Both the position numbers and the translations under genes were made by a program. A stretch of 50,084 nucleotides of DNA. It comes from Verrucomicrobiales bacterium. Its GTDB lineage: Bacteria; Verrucomicrobiota; Verrucomicrobiia; Verrucomicrobiales; DEV007. Positions 1-8,709 of the stretch are shown here, one piece after another (within the stretch, counting starts at the first letter, position 1; every line of letters begins with the position of its first letter). The notes below the pieces were generated by a model. The model saw only the letters and a program-made list of their open reading frames with translations. It was not told the DNA's origin and did not search any database. The stretch covers positions 1 to 50,084 of the forward strand of contig JARGOP010000022.1 in the NCBI GenBank assembly GCA_029233965.1. Reading direction: 5' to 3'.

Positions 1-564
1 CAGAATTCCGGCAGCCTTGATCTTGATGGAATCGCCCGGATCCTGGACAAAGAATGCGGGATCGCACAGTGGGCCTGCGCAACGCCGTTGAATGGAGAGC
101 GTACCGGGCATATCGACATGCTGGCCACTTTTCTGACTCCGAATCTACTGGCGGTTGCGGAGTGTGATCCGAGAGAGGATCCCAATAACATTTCCATTCT
201 GAATGACCTTGCGACGGCCTTCGAAGGGCTGGTCACAGGGGCGGGAAAGATGAGAGTTGTCAGGGTTCCAATGCCATTCTCCGGCAGCGGCAACTATCGA
301 AGTTACAACAATGTAGTCTTTGCGAATGGCCAGCTGATCGTGCCCATTTATCCCGGCCTGGATCCAAAACTGGACCGCAAGGTTCTTGCGATGTATTCAG
401 AGTGGCTGCCCGGAGTCAATGTGAAAGGGATCGATTGCGAGGAACTCTCTCTCAAAGGCGGCAGCCTGCATTGCATGACAAGGAATATCTCACCCAACCG
501 AACTGCCGCTCCAACGGCAGCGAACGCGGGAACCAGTCAAAAGAGCCGGGCCTTACCACGATGA
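1..564 (+). CDS. Agmatine deiminase / peptidyl-arginine deiminase family protein, 3' part
   Basis: The reading frame is open from the first base of the window, so the gene starts upstream and only the last 187 codons are present (the family is usually about 350 residues). The segment TGHIDMLATF, encoded near 106-135, carries the His and Asp of the guanidine-binding site. The segment GGSLHCMTRN near 457-486 carries the catalytic Cys (codon 472-474) of the guanidino-group-modifying fold. By family knowledge such enzymes hydrolyse agmatine to N-carbamoylputrescine plus ammonia, or deiminate arginine; the exact substrate cannot be fixed from this half. After the active-site Cys comes an Ala/Thr/Ser-rich tail of about 25 residues. 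The stop overlaps the next start as ATGA (561-564), so the two genes are probably translationally coupled. Family assignment is firm, substrate is not. Confidence 0.82.
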   Translation, partial: QNSGSLDLDGIARILDKECGIAQWACATPLNGERTGHIDMLATFLTPNLLAVAECDPREDPNNISILNDLATAFEGLVTGAGKMRVVRVPMPFSGSGNYRSYNNVVFANGQLIVPIYPGLDPKLDRKVLAMYSEWLPGVNVKGIDCEELSLKGGSLHCMTRNISPNRTAAPTAANAGTSQKSRALPR

Positions 565-1967
565 AAGCATTTTACGGTGGAGTTTGGCAGTCAGGGAAAG
601 AGCATTTTGAAGTTCTCAATCCCTATTCCGGGGAGCTGATTGACGAGGTTCCTGTTCTCGGGCCTGAGGTGTTGGACAGTTCGCTGGAAACGTTGCGGAA
701 GGGAGTGAAAGTGCTGGCCTCTCTGAGTCGCGAGGAACTGCACGAGATCTTTGTCCGGTTTTTTGACTTGTTGATTCAATCATCCGGGGAATTGGCTTCC
801 CTGATTTCATCGGAGCAGGGGAAGCTTCTGCGGGAGGCCCGTCATGAGGTTTCCACCGCCGTGCAAACGGCGGAGCATTTGGCAGATTCCCCTTCGCTGG
901 TAGGAAGCCGGATCCTTCCCCTCGCGAGTGAAGCCCTGATCGGGAATCGAATGGGTTACACGGTAAGACATCCGCATGGAGTCGTGGCGATTATTTCCCC
1001 GAACCCGCAACCGCTTGTTCTCGTTGCCGTCAACGCGCTTTATGCACTGGCGGCGGGCAATGCAGTGATCATCAAGCCGTCTCTGCACACTCCGCTCGTC
1101 GCGCTGAAGTTCGTCGAGCTTCTTCTCGAGGCGGGATGCCCGCCCGAAGCGGTCGCATGTGTGACCGGGAGGGGAAAGATCCTCGGCAGAGCCCTCTGCG
1201 AGCATCCTGGAGTGAATCACCTTGTCTGCTCGGCATCGCATGCGGTGATCAAGCGGGTCAGAGCCCAGATGGGGTTCGTGACTTCGCAGCTTCAGTGGGG
1301 CTGTGTCGCGACCTGCGTCGTGGGACGTTCCGCCGATCTCAGTCTCGTTGCCGATGAGATCATGAGAGTCTCCTTTGAGTGTTCCGGTCAGGCGGCCTTC
1401 ACACCGACATGGATTGCCTGTTTTGAAAGTAAGCACGATGAACTCAGGGAAATGTTGAAGAAGCGGATGGAGGCACTTATACCCGGAGATCCCATGGATC
1501 AGGCAACAGGTTTAGGTCCTCTTTCGGAGCCGGGAAAAATAAAGAAACTCGAAGAGCGTATCGGGTATGAAACCAGTCTGGGGGCTGAACTCGTCACCGG
1601 CGGGCGAGTCGATGGGCAACTTTACGGAGCGACATTGATGGACCGATGTTCTCTCACGGAGACTCGTTTCTCAAGCCGGGAGATCGCAGCTCCAGTGATT
1701 GGAATGACGACGGTAAGCAAGGCGCAGGAGGCCATTCAATTGCTGAGAAATCAGCGTCATCACGTGCTCACCTTGTTTTCGTCGGATCAGGACTGGTCGG
1801 CGAGGCGGGCAGTATCCGTGCCGTTTAACAATGTTCATATCAACGGTATCCCCACCTGGCGGGACGGGCTTATCTGTCTACCGGGCAACCCGGTGAGGAC
1901 AGGGCGGCGCACCGCGCAGGACAGGGTCAGAGATATGTCGCACCTGAAAGACGTCGTCTTTCACTGA
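561..1967 (+). CDS. Aldehyde-dehydrogenase-fold protein lacking catalytic residues (predicted pseudoenzyme)
   Basis: This 468-residue protein aligns along the whole ALDH fold: a start like MKAFYGGVWQSG, the segment ALYALAAGNAVIIKP, and a C-terminal INGIPTWRDGL segment like the usual IND-P-R end. The active site is altered. The catalytic Glu motif ELGGK is replaced by QWGCV (Gln at residue 245), the NxGQxC motif by CSGQAA (Ala at residue 279 where the nucleophilic Cys should be), and the PWNFP oxyanion Asn by Pro near residue 149. The spacing of 34 residues between positions 245 and 279 equals that between Glu268 and Cys302 of human ALDH2, so the alignment is secure. Start chosen at 561 because of the ATGA overlap with the deiminase stop; an upstream in-frame ATG at 402 lies inside that gene. 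The reading frame is intact, so this looks like a maintained non-catalytic relative rather than a decayed gene. Confidence 0.8.
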   Translation: MKAFYGGVWQSGKEHFEVLNPYSGELIDEVPVLGPEVLDSSLETLRKGVKVLASLSREELHEIFVRFFDLLIQSSGELASLISSEQGKLLREARHEVSTAVQTAEHLADSPSLVGSRILPLASEALIGNRMGYTVRHPHGVVAIISPNPQPLVLVAVNALYALAAGNAVIIKPSLHTPLVALKFVELLLEAGCPPEAVACVTGRGKILGRALCEHPGVNHLVCSASHAVIKRVRAQMGFVTSQLQWGCVATCVVGRSADLSLVADEIMRVSFECSGQAAFTPTWIACFESKHDELREMLKKRMEALIPGDPMDQATGLGPLSEPGKIKKLEERIGYETSLGAELVTGGRVDGQLYGATLMDRCSLTETRFSSREIAAPVIGMTTVSKAQEAIQLLRNQRHHVLTLFSSDQDWSARRAVSVPFNNVHINGIPTWRDGLICLPGNPVRTGRRTAQDRVRDMSHLKDVVFH

Positions 1968-3236
1968 TCAGTCCGGTACCCTTTCGATGCTTGCACCGAG
2001 GTCGATGAGCTTGTCATCGATATGCTCGTAGCCGCGGTCGATATGGTAAACGCGGGAAATTTCCGTATTTCCTTTTGCCGTGAGTCCGGAAAGGACGAGA
2101 GCGGCTGAGGCCCGCAGGTCGCTCGCCATGACAGGGGCGGCACTGAGTTGCTCAACGCCTTTGATCACGGCGGTGCCGTCATCTACTTCGATATCAGCTC
2201 CCATGCGCTTCATTTCAGAAGCGTGCATAAAACGCTGTGGAAAGATCGTGTCCCTAACGACGCTCAAGCCGGGAGTGACGGCGAACAGCGAGCACATCTG
2301 AGCCTGCATGTCGGTAGGAAACCCCGGGTAGGGCTCCGTCGTGATGTTCGCGCCGACCGGATTTTTCGCCTTCGAAATGGTAATCGTGGTGTCTGTCGTG
2401 CTGATTTCACACCCGCACTGCTTCAAAACCTCGATTACGCTGGTCAGATGCTCGTGCTTCACGCGGCGGAGGGTGATCGTGTCTTTCGCCGCCATTGCGC
2501 CGGCGACGAGGAATGTTCCCGCTTCGATACGATCGGGAATGACGGTATGCTCCACTCCGCCAAGCTCGGTGACGCCTTCAATTTCGATCACCGGCGTGCC
2601 GGCTCCTTCGATTTTCGCTCCCATCGAAATGAGAAAGTCGGCGAGATCAACGACCTCAGGCTCACAGGCAGCGCCATTGATGACCGTTTTGCCTTTCGCG
2701 AGAACCGCTGCCATCATTACATTGTCAGTTCCGAGGACGGTTGCCCCGTGTTTTCCGGCCATGTCGAGCGTGTTCCCGTTTAAGCCGAAGCGGGCTTCCA
2801 GATTCACGTTGCCTCCCTCGACGGTAACTTCAGCGCCGAGCCCTTCGAGACCCTTGAGGTGAAGATCGATGGGACGGTCGCCAATAACGCAACCGCCCGG
2901 GAGAGAAACGTTGGCGCGGTTATGACGGGCCAGAAGAGGACCCATGACGCAGACGGAGGCCCGCATTTTACGGACGAGATCGTAGGGCGCTTCATGACTG
3001 CGGAGTTTCTCGCATTTGATCACGACATTGCCGCTCGCGCGCTCCACCTCGGCTCCGAGGTTTTGCAAAATCTGCAGCATGTAATTCGTGTCGGCCACGT
3101 CTGGAACCCGCCGGATCGTGCACTGCTCGCGGGTCAGCAAGGTTGCGGCAAGGATCGGAAGGGAGGCATTCTTGGACCCACTGATATTGACATTGCCGGA
3201 CAAAGAACTGCCGCCGTGAACGATGAATTTTTCCAT
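1968..3236 (-). CDS. murA: UDP-N-acetylglucosamine 1-carboxyvinyltransferase
   Basis: MurA (422 residues) transfers enolpyruvate from PEP to UDP-GlcNAc, the first committed cytoplasmic step of peptidoglycan synthesis and the target of fosfomycin. The N-terminus carries GSKNASLP with the Lys-Asn pair that binds substrate. The loop LPGGCVIGDRP carries the active-site Cys at residue 116, matching E. coli Cys115, so fosfomycin sensitivity is expected. Start placed at 3236 (MEKFIVHGG), the standard family N-terminus; an upstream in-frame start at 3356 would add 40 residues overlapping prmC. It is the last gene of a minus-strand run after prmC (62-base gap). Its stop directly abuts the stop of the convergent ALDH-like gene, leaving no room for a separate terminator. 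Confidence 0.97.
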   Translation of the reverse strand: MEKFIVHGGSSLSGNVNISGSKNASLPILAATLLTREQCTIRRVPDVADTNYMLQILQNLGAEVERASGNVVIKCEKLRSHEAPYDLVRKMRASVCVMGPLLARHNRANVSLPGGCVIGDRPIDLHLKGLEGLGAEVTVEGGNVNLEARFGLNGNTLDMAGKHGATVLGTDNVMMAAVLAKGKTVINGAACEPEVVDLADFLISMGAKIEGAGTPVIEIEGVTELGGVEHTVIPDRIEAGTFLVAGAMAAKDTITLRRVKHEHLTSVIEVLKQCGCEISTTDTTITISKAKNPVGANITTEPYPGFPTDMQAQMCSLFAVTPGLSVVRDTIFPQRFMHASEMKRMGADIEVDDGTAVIKGVEQLSAAPVMASDLRASAALVLSGLTAKGNTEISRVYHIDRGYEHIDDKLIDLGASIERVPD

Positions 3237-3298
3237 GCTGTGACTGAGAAAGACGAAACGCCGGGACCGGCGGGGAGAAAGCGGGCACCCTAGCAGAA

Positions 3299-4147
3299 TC
3301 AGGCCGGTTTGGTAGCAAAAATAAAACGGTCGATGCCGCTCAGATCTTTCACGCATTCGACAGGGAAATACCCGAGATCCTCAGCATAGATTTGCAGCTC
3401 TTCGGCCTGGTCAATCCCGATCTCAAGAGCGATCAATCCACCGGGATTCAATTGCCCGAACGCCGCTTCGAGCGCTTTCTCGACGATTTCCGTGCCTTTT
3501 TCTCCCCCGTAGAGAGCCAAGGGAGGGTCTTTTTGAACTTCGCGGCTCAATTCGGTCGCATCCGTGTCCGGGATGTAGGGAAGATTCGCGGCGATGAGAT
3601 CAAAGGACTGCTGAATGCCCGTGAAAAGATCGCTCTCGAGGAAAGTTACCGATTCGCCGACGGCGAGGAGCGCACCATTCTCCCGCGCCAGCGTGAGCGC
3701 TTCCGGAGAAATGTCGGCAAGGACGACCTGTTCCGGTTTTGGCTCCAGCTTCTTCGCGAGAGTCAGTCCGATAACGCCGGAACCGCAGCCCAGGTCCAGA
3801 ATAGTCTTCGGACTGAAGGCTTTTCGGTTCAGGAGGAGATCGACAAGCTCCTCGGTTTCCGGGCGGGGAATGAGTGCCCGCGCGTCGGTCTTGAAATCGA
3901 GATCATGGAACTCGACCGTGCCGAGAAGGTGTTGCAGCGGCTCGCCGCGACTGCGCCGTTTCGTGAGTTCCCGAAGGCTTTCCAGTGCTTCCCCGGTGAG
4001 CGGTCGATCAAAGTCAAGATAGAGCTGCATGCGGTCCATCTTCAGGACATGGGCAATGAGGTGCTCCATGCTGAGCCGCGCCTCTTCGACCTGGTACTTT
4101 TGGAGATATTCGGTGCCCTTTTTCAGGGTATCCAGAATGGTGGCCAT
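3299..4147 (-). CDS. prmC: Peptide chain release factor N5-glutamine methyltransferase
   Basis: PrmC/HemK (282 residues) methylates the Gln of the GGQ motif in release factors RF1 and RF2 using S-adenosylmethionine. An N-terminal helical release-factor-binding domain spans about residues 1-75. A Rossmann methyltransferase domain follows, with the SAM motif ILDLGCGSGVIG near residue 120. The catalytic NPPY motif appears as NLPY (AANLPYIPD); the second position is not the usual proline, but Asn and Tyr are kept. Length is normal. It lies 18 bases downstream of the propeller gene and 62 bases upstream of murA. The neighbouring release-factor gene prfA, often next to prmC, is not in view. Confidence 0.95.
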   Translation of the reverse strand: MATILDTLKKGTEYLQKYQVEEARLSMEHLIAHVLKMDRMQLYLDFDRPLTGEALESLRELTKRRSRGEPLQHLLGTVEFHDLDFKTDARALIPRPETEELVDLLLNRKAFSPKTILDLGCGSGVIGLTLAKKLEPKPEQVVLADISPEALTLARENGALLAVGESVTFLESDLFTGIQQSFDLIAANLPYIPDTDATELSREVQKDPPLALYGGEKGTEIVEKALEAAFGQLNPGGLIALEIGIDQAEELQIYAEDLGYFPVECVKDLSGIDRFIFATKPA

Positions 4148-4165
4148 AAGGGGGGAGGGGCCCGG

Positions 4166-5362
4166 TCAGAAACGTGGAAAGCGATTTCCCGGAAGCGGGC
4201 GGGTCTTGAAAATCGAGAAGGGAGGAGCCGTGACATCTTTTCCACCGTTGAAGAAAGGAGTGCGGTGGAGTTGGCTGCTGAAGAAATGGAGGTTGCCGTC
4301 CGGGCCGACAATGAGGCCGCCCGGCCAAATGAGACGAGGATCCTGAATGAGGAGCCGCAGCTCGAGGTAGTCGTCGTCGGGATACACGTAGTCGATCGAT
4401 CCTCTCGAAATATCTCCGAAGTAGATGTTCCCGCGGGAGTCGATCACCATGCTGTCAGCGATCGGTTTCGGGGAGACTCCATCGACCTGACTTTCCAGGG
4501 CCTGCCGGGTGACGTCCTGTCGCTGCAGCAGCTCGGTCCTAATCCGGAAGAGAGAAGCACCATTCCGCGGGCCGTAGTAAAGGTATTCCCCTTTCCGGTC
4601 CACCGCAATCGGACTGACGCCGGTGAGTGGCGTTGCCACTTCCCCGTCGGGTCGACGGACGGTGATGGAGCGCCCGTCGAGCTGTAGAACAATATTGGGC
4701 TCCATTTGAGTTGAGCGATGCCCCTGAAGAACCCGACGGGTCAGTCCCGTCTCGGTATTCACGACAATGATTGCGGAGCTGATGCCGTCTGCCGGATCGG
4801 AGATGTAGATAAAGGGGGCCACCGGATCGAGGACGGTATTGCGAAGGAAAGACTTGGAGGAAAGTGCCTGATTGTTGATGGGAAGCACCTTGTGCAACTC
4901 GTCCCGTTTCGAATCCCAGGCTACGAGTTTGGGCGGGTTGTCGGAGCGGCGCCCGTTGTCCAGCATCCAAACGATTCCCCTGGAATCACTGGCCACCCCG
5001 AGAACGGAATCGAGAATCACCGGTGCTCCCGATCCCGGCGTGTTCATTGCCTCGTTCGGAAAAGGAACCCATCCATTTTTCCGGTCCAGTCGCATGACCC
5101 GGTACGTCGGATGGAAAAACTGGTGACACGAAATGACATAGTCACCCGAGGGGAGAACGCACATGCCTCCGGGGCCGGTCGGCGCCTGCACGGTTTCCTG
5201 CAAATCATTTCCGGCTTTTTTGAAAAAGCTGGGAATGGGCGGGAGCTTGAGGTCCGGTGCAGGAGATTGGGTCTGACTGCCGAAAAGCAAAGCCGCGACA
5301 ATGATCCCGCAGCCTGAATGCTGCCTCTTCCAATCGGTGGCCTGTCGAAGGAGGATGGACAT
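4166..5362 (-). CDS. Secreted major royal jelly / yellow-like beta-propeller protein
   Basis: The protein (398 residues from the chosen start) has a hydrophobic N-terminal segment (GIIVAALLFGS, about residues 19-29) ending near a likely export cleavage site, then a propeller resembling the MRJP/yellow family. Supporting segments include PSGDYVISCHQFFHP, a DSRGIVWMLDNG blade, FIYISDPADG, and a final GNIYFGD...IWPGGLIVGPDG blade. Insect members bind small ligands; bacterial members are mostly uncharacterised, so no substrate is proposed. Start chosen at 5362 (MSILLRQ) because it puts the hydrophobic segment near the N-terminus; an in-frame start at 5482 would overlap ptsI. Its place between ptsI and prmC, on the same strand with short gaps, suggests co-transcription, but a functional link is not evident. 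A lipid or sugar-acid lactonase-like propeller is an alternative. Confidence 0.75.
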   Translation of the reverse strand: MSILLRQATDWKRQHSGCGIIVAALLFGSQTQSPAPDLKLPPIPSFFKKAGNDLQETVQAPTGPGGMCVLPSGDYVISCHQFFHPTYRVMRLDRKNGWVPFPNEAMNTPGSGAPVILDSVLGVASDSRGIVWMLDNGRRSDNPPKLVAWDSKRDELHKVLPINNQALSSKSFLRNTVLDPVAPFIYISDPADGISSAIIVVNTETGLTRRVLQGHRSTQMEPNIVLQLDGRSITVRRPDGEVATPLTGVSPIAVDRKGEYLYYGPRNGASLFRIRTELLQRQDVTRQALESQVDGVSPKPIADSMVIDSRGNIYFGDISRGSIDYVYPDDDYLELRLLIQDPRLIWPGGLIVGPDGNLHFFSSQLHRTPFFNGGKDVTAPPFSIFKTRPLPGNRFPRF

Positions 5363-5436
5363 GGATAAGAGAACGCCGGAAAAACGATAGTGTGATCGAA
5401 AACTGGGAGAGGTCAACGAGGATCGACAATGTGAAA

Positions 5437-7218
5437 TCAGAGGAGCAACTCCGGATAGTTCGCAGTTGCCATCTCCCGGCATTTACCGCGAATCTCTTTT
5501 GCGGTTCCCAGTCCGGTCACTTCCTCGATCCATTCGCCACAGGCCCTCGAATCAAGAGTCGAAATGGCCCGTCGGGTTCGGAGGACCTGAGCTGAGCCAA
5601 CCGAGAGTTCATCTACTTCGAGACCTACCCAGATCGGGATCATGTCGAGATCGCTCGCGGCTTCGCCGCAAATGCCGCACCAGATGCCGTTCCGGTGGGC
5701 CGCCTCGACGGTCTCACGGATCATCGAAACAACGGCAGGGTGGGTTGGCTGATACAAAGACGCGACCCGGTCATTAACGCGATCCACGGCGGTGGTGTAT
5801 TGCACGAGGTCATTCGTCCCGATGCTGAAAAAGTCGACTTCACGGGCGAGATGGTCGGCAATGAGGACCGCACTGGGGATTTCGATCATGGCACCGACTT
5901 CGATATTCTCATCGAAAGAAATTCCATCTCCACGGAGTTCATCCTTTGCCAGTTCGAGTTGCACGCGGGCTTCCTGAAGTTCCTCCAGAGTGGAAATGAA
6001 GGGAAACATCAAGCGGACCTTTCCGAAGGCACTCGCCCTCAGGATTGCACGCAGCTGAATTCGGAACTCCCCGGGCCGGTCCAGGCTCAGGCGGATCCCA
6101 CGCCAGCCGAGAAAGGGGTTGGGTTCGGGATTTTCGATCAATTCCGGATAGAGCTTGTCGCCCCCGATATCGAGGGTGCGAATGATCACGCCATGCTCAC
6201 CGGTTGCCTCGGCAGCGGTCTTGTAGTTTTTGAACTGAAATTCCTCGCTGCGCTGCTCCCTGCTCTGGAGATAGAAAAACTCGGTGCGGTAAAGGCCGAT
6301 GCCTTCGGCGTCCTGATTCTTGACTCCCTCGATCTCCTCAATAAATTCAATATTCGCCGAGAGGGTGACCCGCTTCCCGTCGGCTGTTGTCGTGGCATGC
6401 CCCTTGAGCAGGCTGAGGCTGTCTGAGAGCTCCTCGTCGAGCGTGACCAGTTCGCCATACTCCTGAAGCGTGGATTCAGCGGGGTTTAAAATGACGCGAC
6501 CGTGATAGCCATCAATCAGGACAACGTCACCGGCATTGCAAACGTCGGGGATCTGATGCAGTGCGACAACCGCCGGGATGTTCAGCGATCTCGCCATGAT
6601 CGCGGTGTGCGAGGTCGCACTTCCGACCTCGGTCGCGAATCCTTTGACGCGACTTCGATTGAGGCCAACCGTGTCGGAAGGCGTCAGATTGTGGGCGAGA
6701 ATGATCGAGGTGTCGGTCTGCAGACGAAGATTTCCATCCTCGAGATTCGACCAGCGAAGATTCTTCAGGACCCGCTTCGCGACGTCTTCAATGTCGACCG
6801 CCCGTTCCCGCAGATAAGGGTCGGAAATCTTCCGGAGGGAGTCGATGTAGCGCTTCACGACCGAGTAGTAGGCCCAATCAATCGACTTCAGCTGAGTTTC
6901 GCAGACGCGGAGTACTTCGTTCAGTACTGTTGAGTCTTCCAGGAGAAGGAGGTGGGCATCAAAGATGCCGACATGGCTTTCGTTGTCCTCTTCGCTACTG
7001 ATCTCAGACTGGAGCTCGATGATCTGATCCCGTGTCGCGATCAGTGCGAGAGAGAGCCGCGCCTTCTCTGCGTCCACGCCGCTGCGCGGAATATCAGTAT
7101 TCTCGGGCTCTTCGAGAGTCTTCCCGAGGAATTCGACCGGGCCCCAGCAGACCCCCGGGGATACTCCGATCCCTTCGAGTCGTATTTCAGCTTTCTTCGC
7201 GGTCTTGTTCATCAACAA
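5437..7218 (-). CDS. ptsI: Phosphoenolpyruvate-protein phosphotransferase (PTS enzyme I)
   Basis: Enzyme I (593 residues) autophosphorylates from PEP and passes the phosphate to HPr in the cytoplasm. The swivelling domain holds GSATSHTAIMAR with the phospho-His at residue 204. The C-terminal PEP-binding barrel holds TRTEFFYL, GWRGIRLSL, a substrate-binding GTNDLVQYTTAVDR, and CGICGEAASD with the conserved active-site Cys. Length is typical. It follows ptsH by 85 bases and hprK-ptsH lie directly upstream, so all three are probably one transcript. No sugar-specific EII component occurs anywhere in the window. Start 7218 (MLMNKT) could equally be the Met two codons later. Confidence 0.96.
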   Translation of the reverse strand: MLMNKTAKKAEIRLEGIGVSPGVCWGPVEFLGKTLEEPENTDIPRSGVDAEKARLSLALIATRDQIIELQSEISSEEDNESHVGIFDAHLLLLEDSTVLNEVLRVCETQLKSIDWAYYSVVKRYIDSLRKISDPYLRERAVDIEDVAKRVLKNLRWSNLEDGNLRLQTDTSIILAHNLTPSDTVGLNRSRVKGFATEVGSATSHTAIMARSLNIPAVVALHQIPDVCNAGDVVLIDGYHGRVILNPAESTLQEYGELVTLDEELSDSLSLLKGHATTTADGKRVTLSANIEFIEEIEGVKNQDAEGIGLYRTEFFYLQSREQRSEEFQFKNYKTAAEATGEHGVIIRTLDIGGDKLYPELIENPEPNPFLGWRGIRLSLDRPGEFRIQLRAILRASAFGKVRLMFPFISTLEELQEARVQLELAKDELRGDGISFDENIEVGAMIEIPSAVLIADHLAREVDFFSIGTNDLVQYTTAVDRVNDRVASLYQPTHPAVVSMIRETVEAAHRNGIWCGICGEAASDLDMIPIWVGLEVDELSVGSAQVLRTRRAISTLDSRACGEWIEEVTGLGTAKEIRGKCREMATANYPELLL

Positions 7219-7303
7219 CGGTCTCTATACGATTCACCGGCGGAATCCTTATGGCTAATGCACGCAAAATGGCCTCAGCCGGGCAAATCAGACCGGGAAT
7301 CTC

Positions 7304-7573
7304 TCAACAATCAGATTCGAAACCGCTGTTGACCAGCTCGCTGAGACGCTCAAGAGCCGTATCGGCATCTTCACCCTCGGCAGATACGATAATGACTTCC
7401 CCCTGTCCGGCCGCCAGCATCATCAGGCCCATGATGCTCTTCCCGTTGATCTCTTCGTCGTCCTTTTCAACCCAGATCTCGCAGGAAAACTGGTTGGCGA
7501 GCTTCACGAACTTCGCCGCAGGACGGGCATGGAGTCCCTCCTCATTCGGGATCGTCAGTTCGCGGGTCGGCAT
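7304..7573 (-). CDS. ptsH: Phosphocarrier protein HPr
   Basis: HPr (89 residues) carries phosphate from enzyme I and is also the target of HPr kinase. With the start at 7573 (MPTRELTIP) the active His of EGLHARPAAKFV falls exactly at residue 15, the classical position; an in-frame ATG at 7615 would add 14 residues and overlap hprK. The regulatory Ser of NGKSIMGLMMLAA sits near residue 46 in the usual context, so this HPr can be expected to receive both His phosphorylation from PEP and Ser phosphorylation from the adjacent HprK. Gap to hprK is 34 bases. Confidence 0.96.
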   Translation of the reverse strand: MPTRELTIPNEEGLHARPAAKFVKLANQFSCEIWVEKDDEEINGKSIMGLMMLAAGQGEVIIVSAEGEDADTALERLSELVNSGFESDC

Positions 7574-7607
7574 GTCGAAGAATCGTTTAGACAAAAGTGA
7601 ATCAGTG

Positions 7608-8591
7608 TCAGACAACGGATTTACGTTGGTCCCGCATTCTTTTCAATAATTTCTTATTGAATTCGACTGCGGAATCATGTCCGAGCGCCTTCAATTTCTG
7701 ATCGAGAGCCGCCACTTCGATGAGTTGGGCGAGATCACGGCCGGGAGCGACCGGCAGTTCAATGTGCGGGACTTCCATTCCGAGGACATCAAGAGATGCA
7801 CGATCCAGCCCGATTCGGTCGACATCATTCATGTTTTCCTCCCACTTCAGATTCACGACCAGATCGAGACGCTTTTCTGTCCGGACCGTGCCGACCCCGA
7901 AGAGAGCGGCGACGTTGATGATCCCGAGTCCGCGAACCTCCATGTAGCTGCGACCAAGCTCAGGGGCGGTTGCGATGAGTTCACGATCCTCAATGTTCCT
8001 GATTCTCACCATATCGTCAGCGACGAGACTGGCTCCGCGGCGCAGGAGGGCTAAAACCGTTTCGCTTTTCCCGGTTCCGCTGTCGCCCCGGATGAGGATG
8101 CCGATCCCCATGACGTCGACCATGCAGCCGTGTTCGGTCGTCGTGGGGGCGAATTCCCAGTCGAGGCGGACCGTCGCGGAGTTGATGTAATTCATCGTCA
8201 CCATCGAAGTTTGCAAAACAGAAACGCCGTTTTCGTTCGCAATTGTGAGGAGCCTTTCGGGCAGGCTTTGATTCCGACTCACGACGATGCCGGGAATCTT
8301 CTGCTTGCAGAGGTCATGGAAGCGTTTCTCCGCGTTCACTTCACTCAAATGGCGCAGGTAGGAGCGCTCCGCCAGTCCGATGACCTGAAGGCGGTGCAAT
8401 GCGAAGTATTTGTAAAAACCCGTCAGTGCCAAACCGGGGCGGTTAATGGTCGGCTCGAGAATCTCCCGGTCGAAGCCGACTTTGGTGCCAACCAGTTCCA
8501 TATGGAGTTCCGGCGCGTGGCGGCGATAAAAATCCCCGATCGTGACGGAAGTTGGCTTGCGCGGTTTGGTCTTGGAATGGGTGCTGGGCAT
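7608..8591 (-). CDS. hprK: HPr kinase/phosphorylase
   Basis: HprK (327 residues) phosphorylates HPr at Ser46 with ATP or pyrophosphate and removes the phosphate when inorganic phosphate is high. An N-terminal domain (about 1-150) precedes the kinase domain with the P-loop RGDSGTGKSE near residues 168-177 and the family signature ELGRSYMEVRGLGIINV. HGCMVDVMG just before the P-loop holds the conserved His. Start chosen at 8591 (MPSTHSK) because it gives normal length; the frame stays open upstream to 8795 but that part crosses the porin terminator and is non-homologous. It is the first gene of the run hprK-ptsH-ptsI-propeller-prmC-murA. Confidence 0.95.
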   Translation of the reverse strand: MPSTHSKTKPRKPTSVTIGDFYRRHAPELHMELVGTKVGFDREILEPTINRPGLALTGFYKYFALHRLQVIGLAERSYLRHLSEVNAEKRFHDLCKQKIPGIVVSRNQSLPERLLTIANENGVSVLQTSMVTMNYINSATVRLDWEFAPTTTEHGCMVDVMGIGILIRGDSGTGKSETVLALLRRGASLVADDMVRIRNIEDRELIATAPELGRSYMEVRGLGIINVAALFGVGTVRTEKRLDLVVNLKWEENMNDVDRIGLDRASLDVLGMEVPHIELPVAPGRDLAQLIEVAALDQKLKALGHDSAVEFNKKLLKRMRDQRKSVV

Positions 8592-8637
8592 GACTTGAAC
8601 AGAGAAACTATGAAGCCTCGGCCTTTGCCGTGCGAAC

Positions 8638-8666
8638 AAAAAAAGGCGGGACCGAAGTCCCGCCTT
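8638..8666 (-). terminator. Rho-independent terminator of the porin gene
   Basis: Read on the minus strand this is a perfect 10-bp stem (8643-8652 pairing with 8657-8666) closed by a TTCG tetraloop. The outermost A-T pairs use the start of a T-tract at 8644-8638. It lies 43 bases beyond the porin stop and ends 46 bases before the hprK start, so it separates the porin from the downstream PTS operon. Confidence 0.93.
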
Positions 8667-8709
8667 CCACCAAGGGAATTTCGCCGAAGCGAAAAGGTGT
8701 AACAAGATT

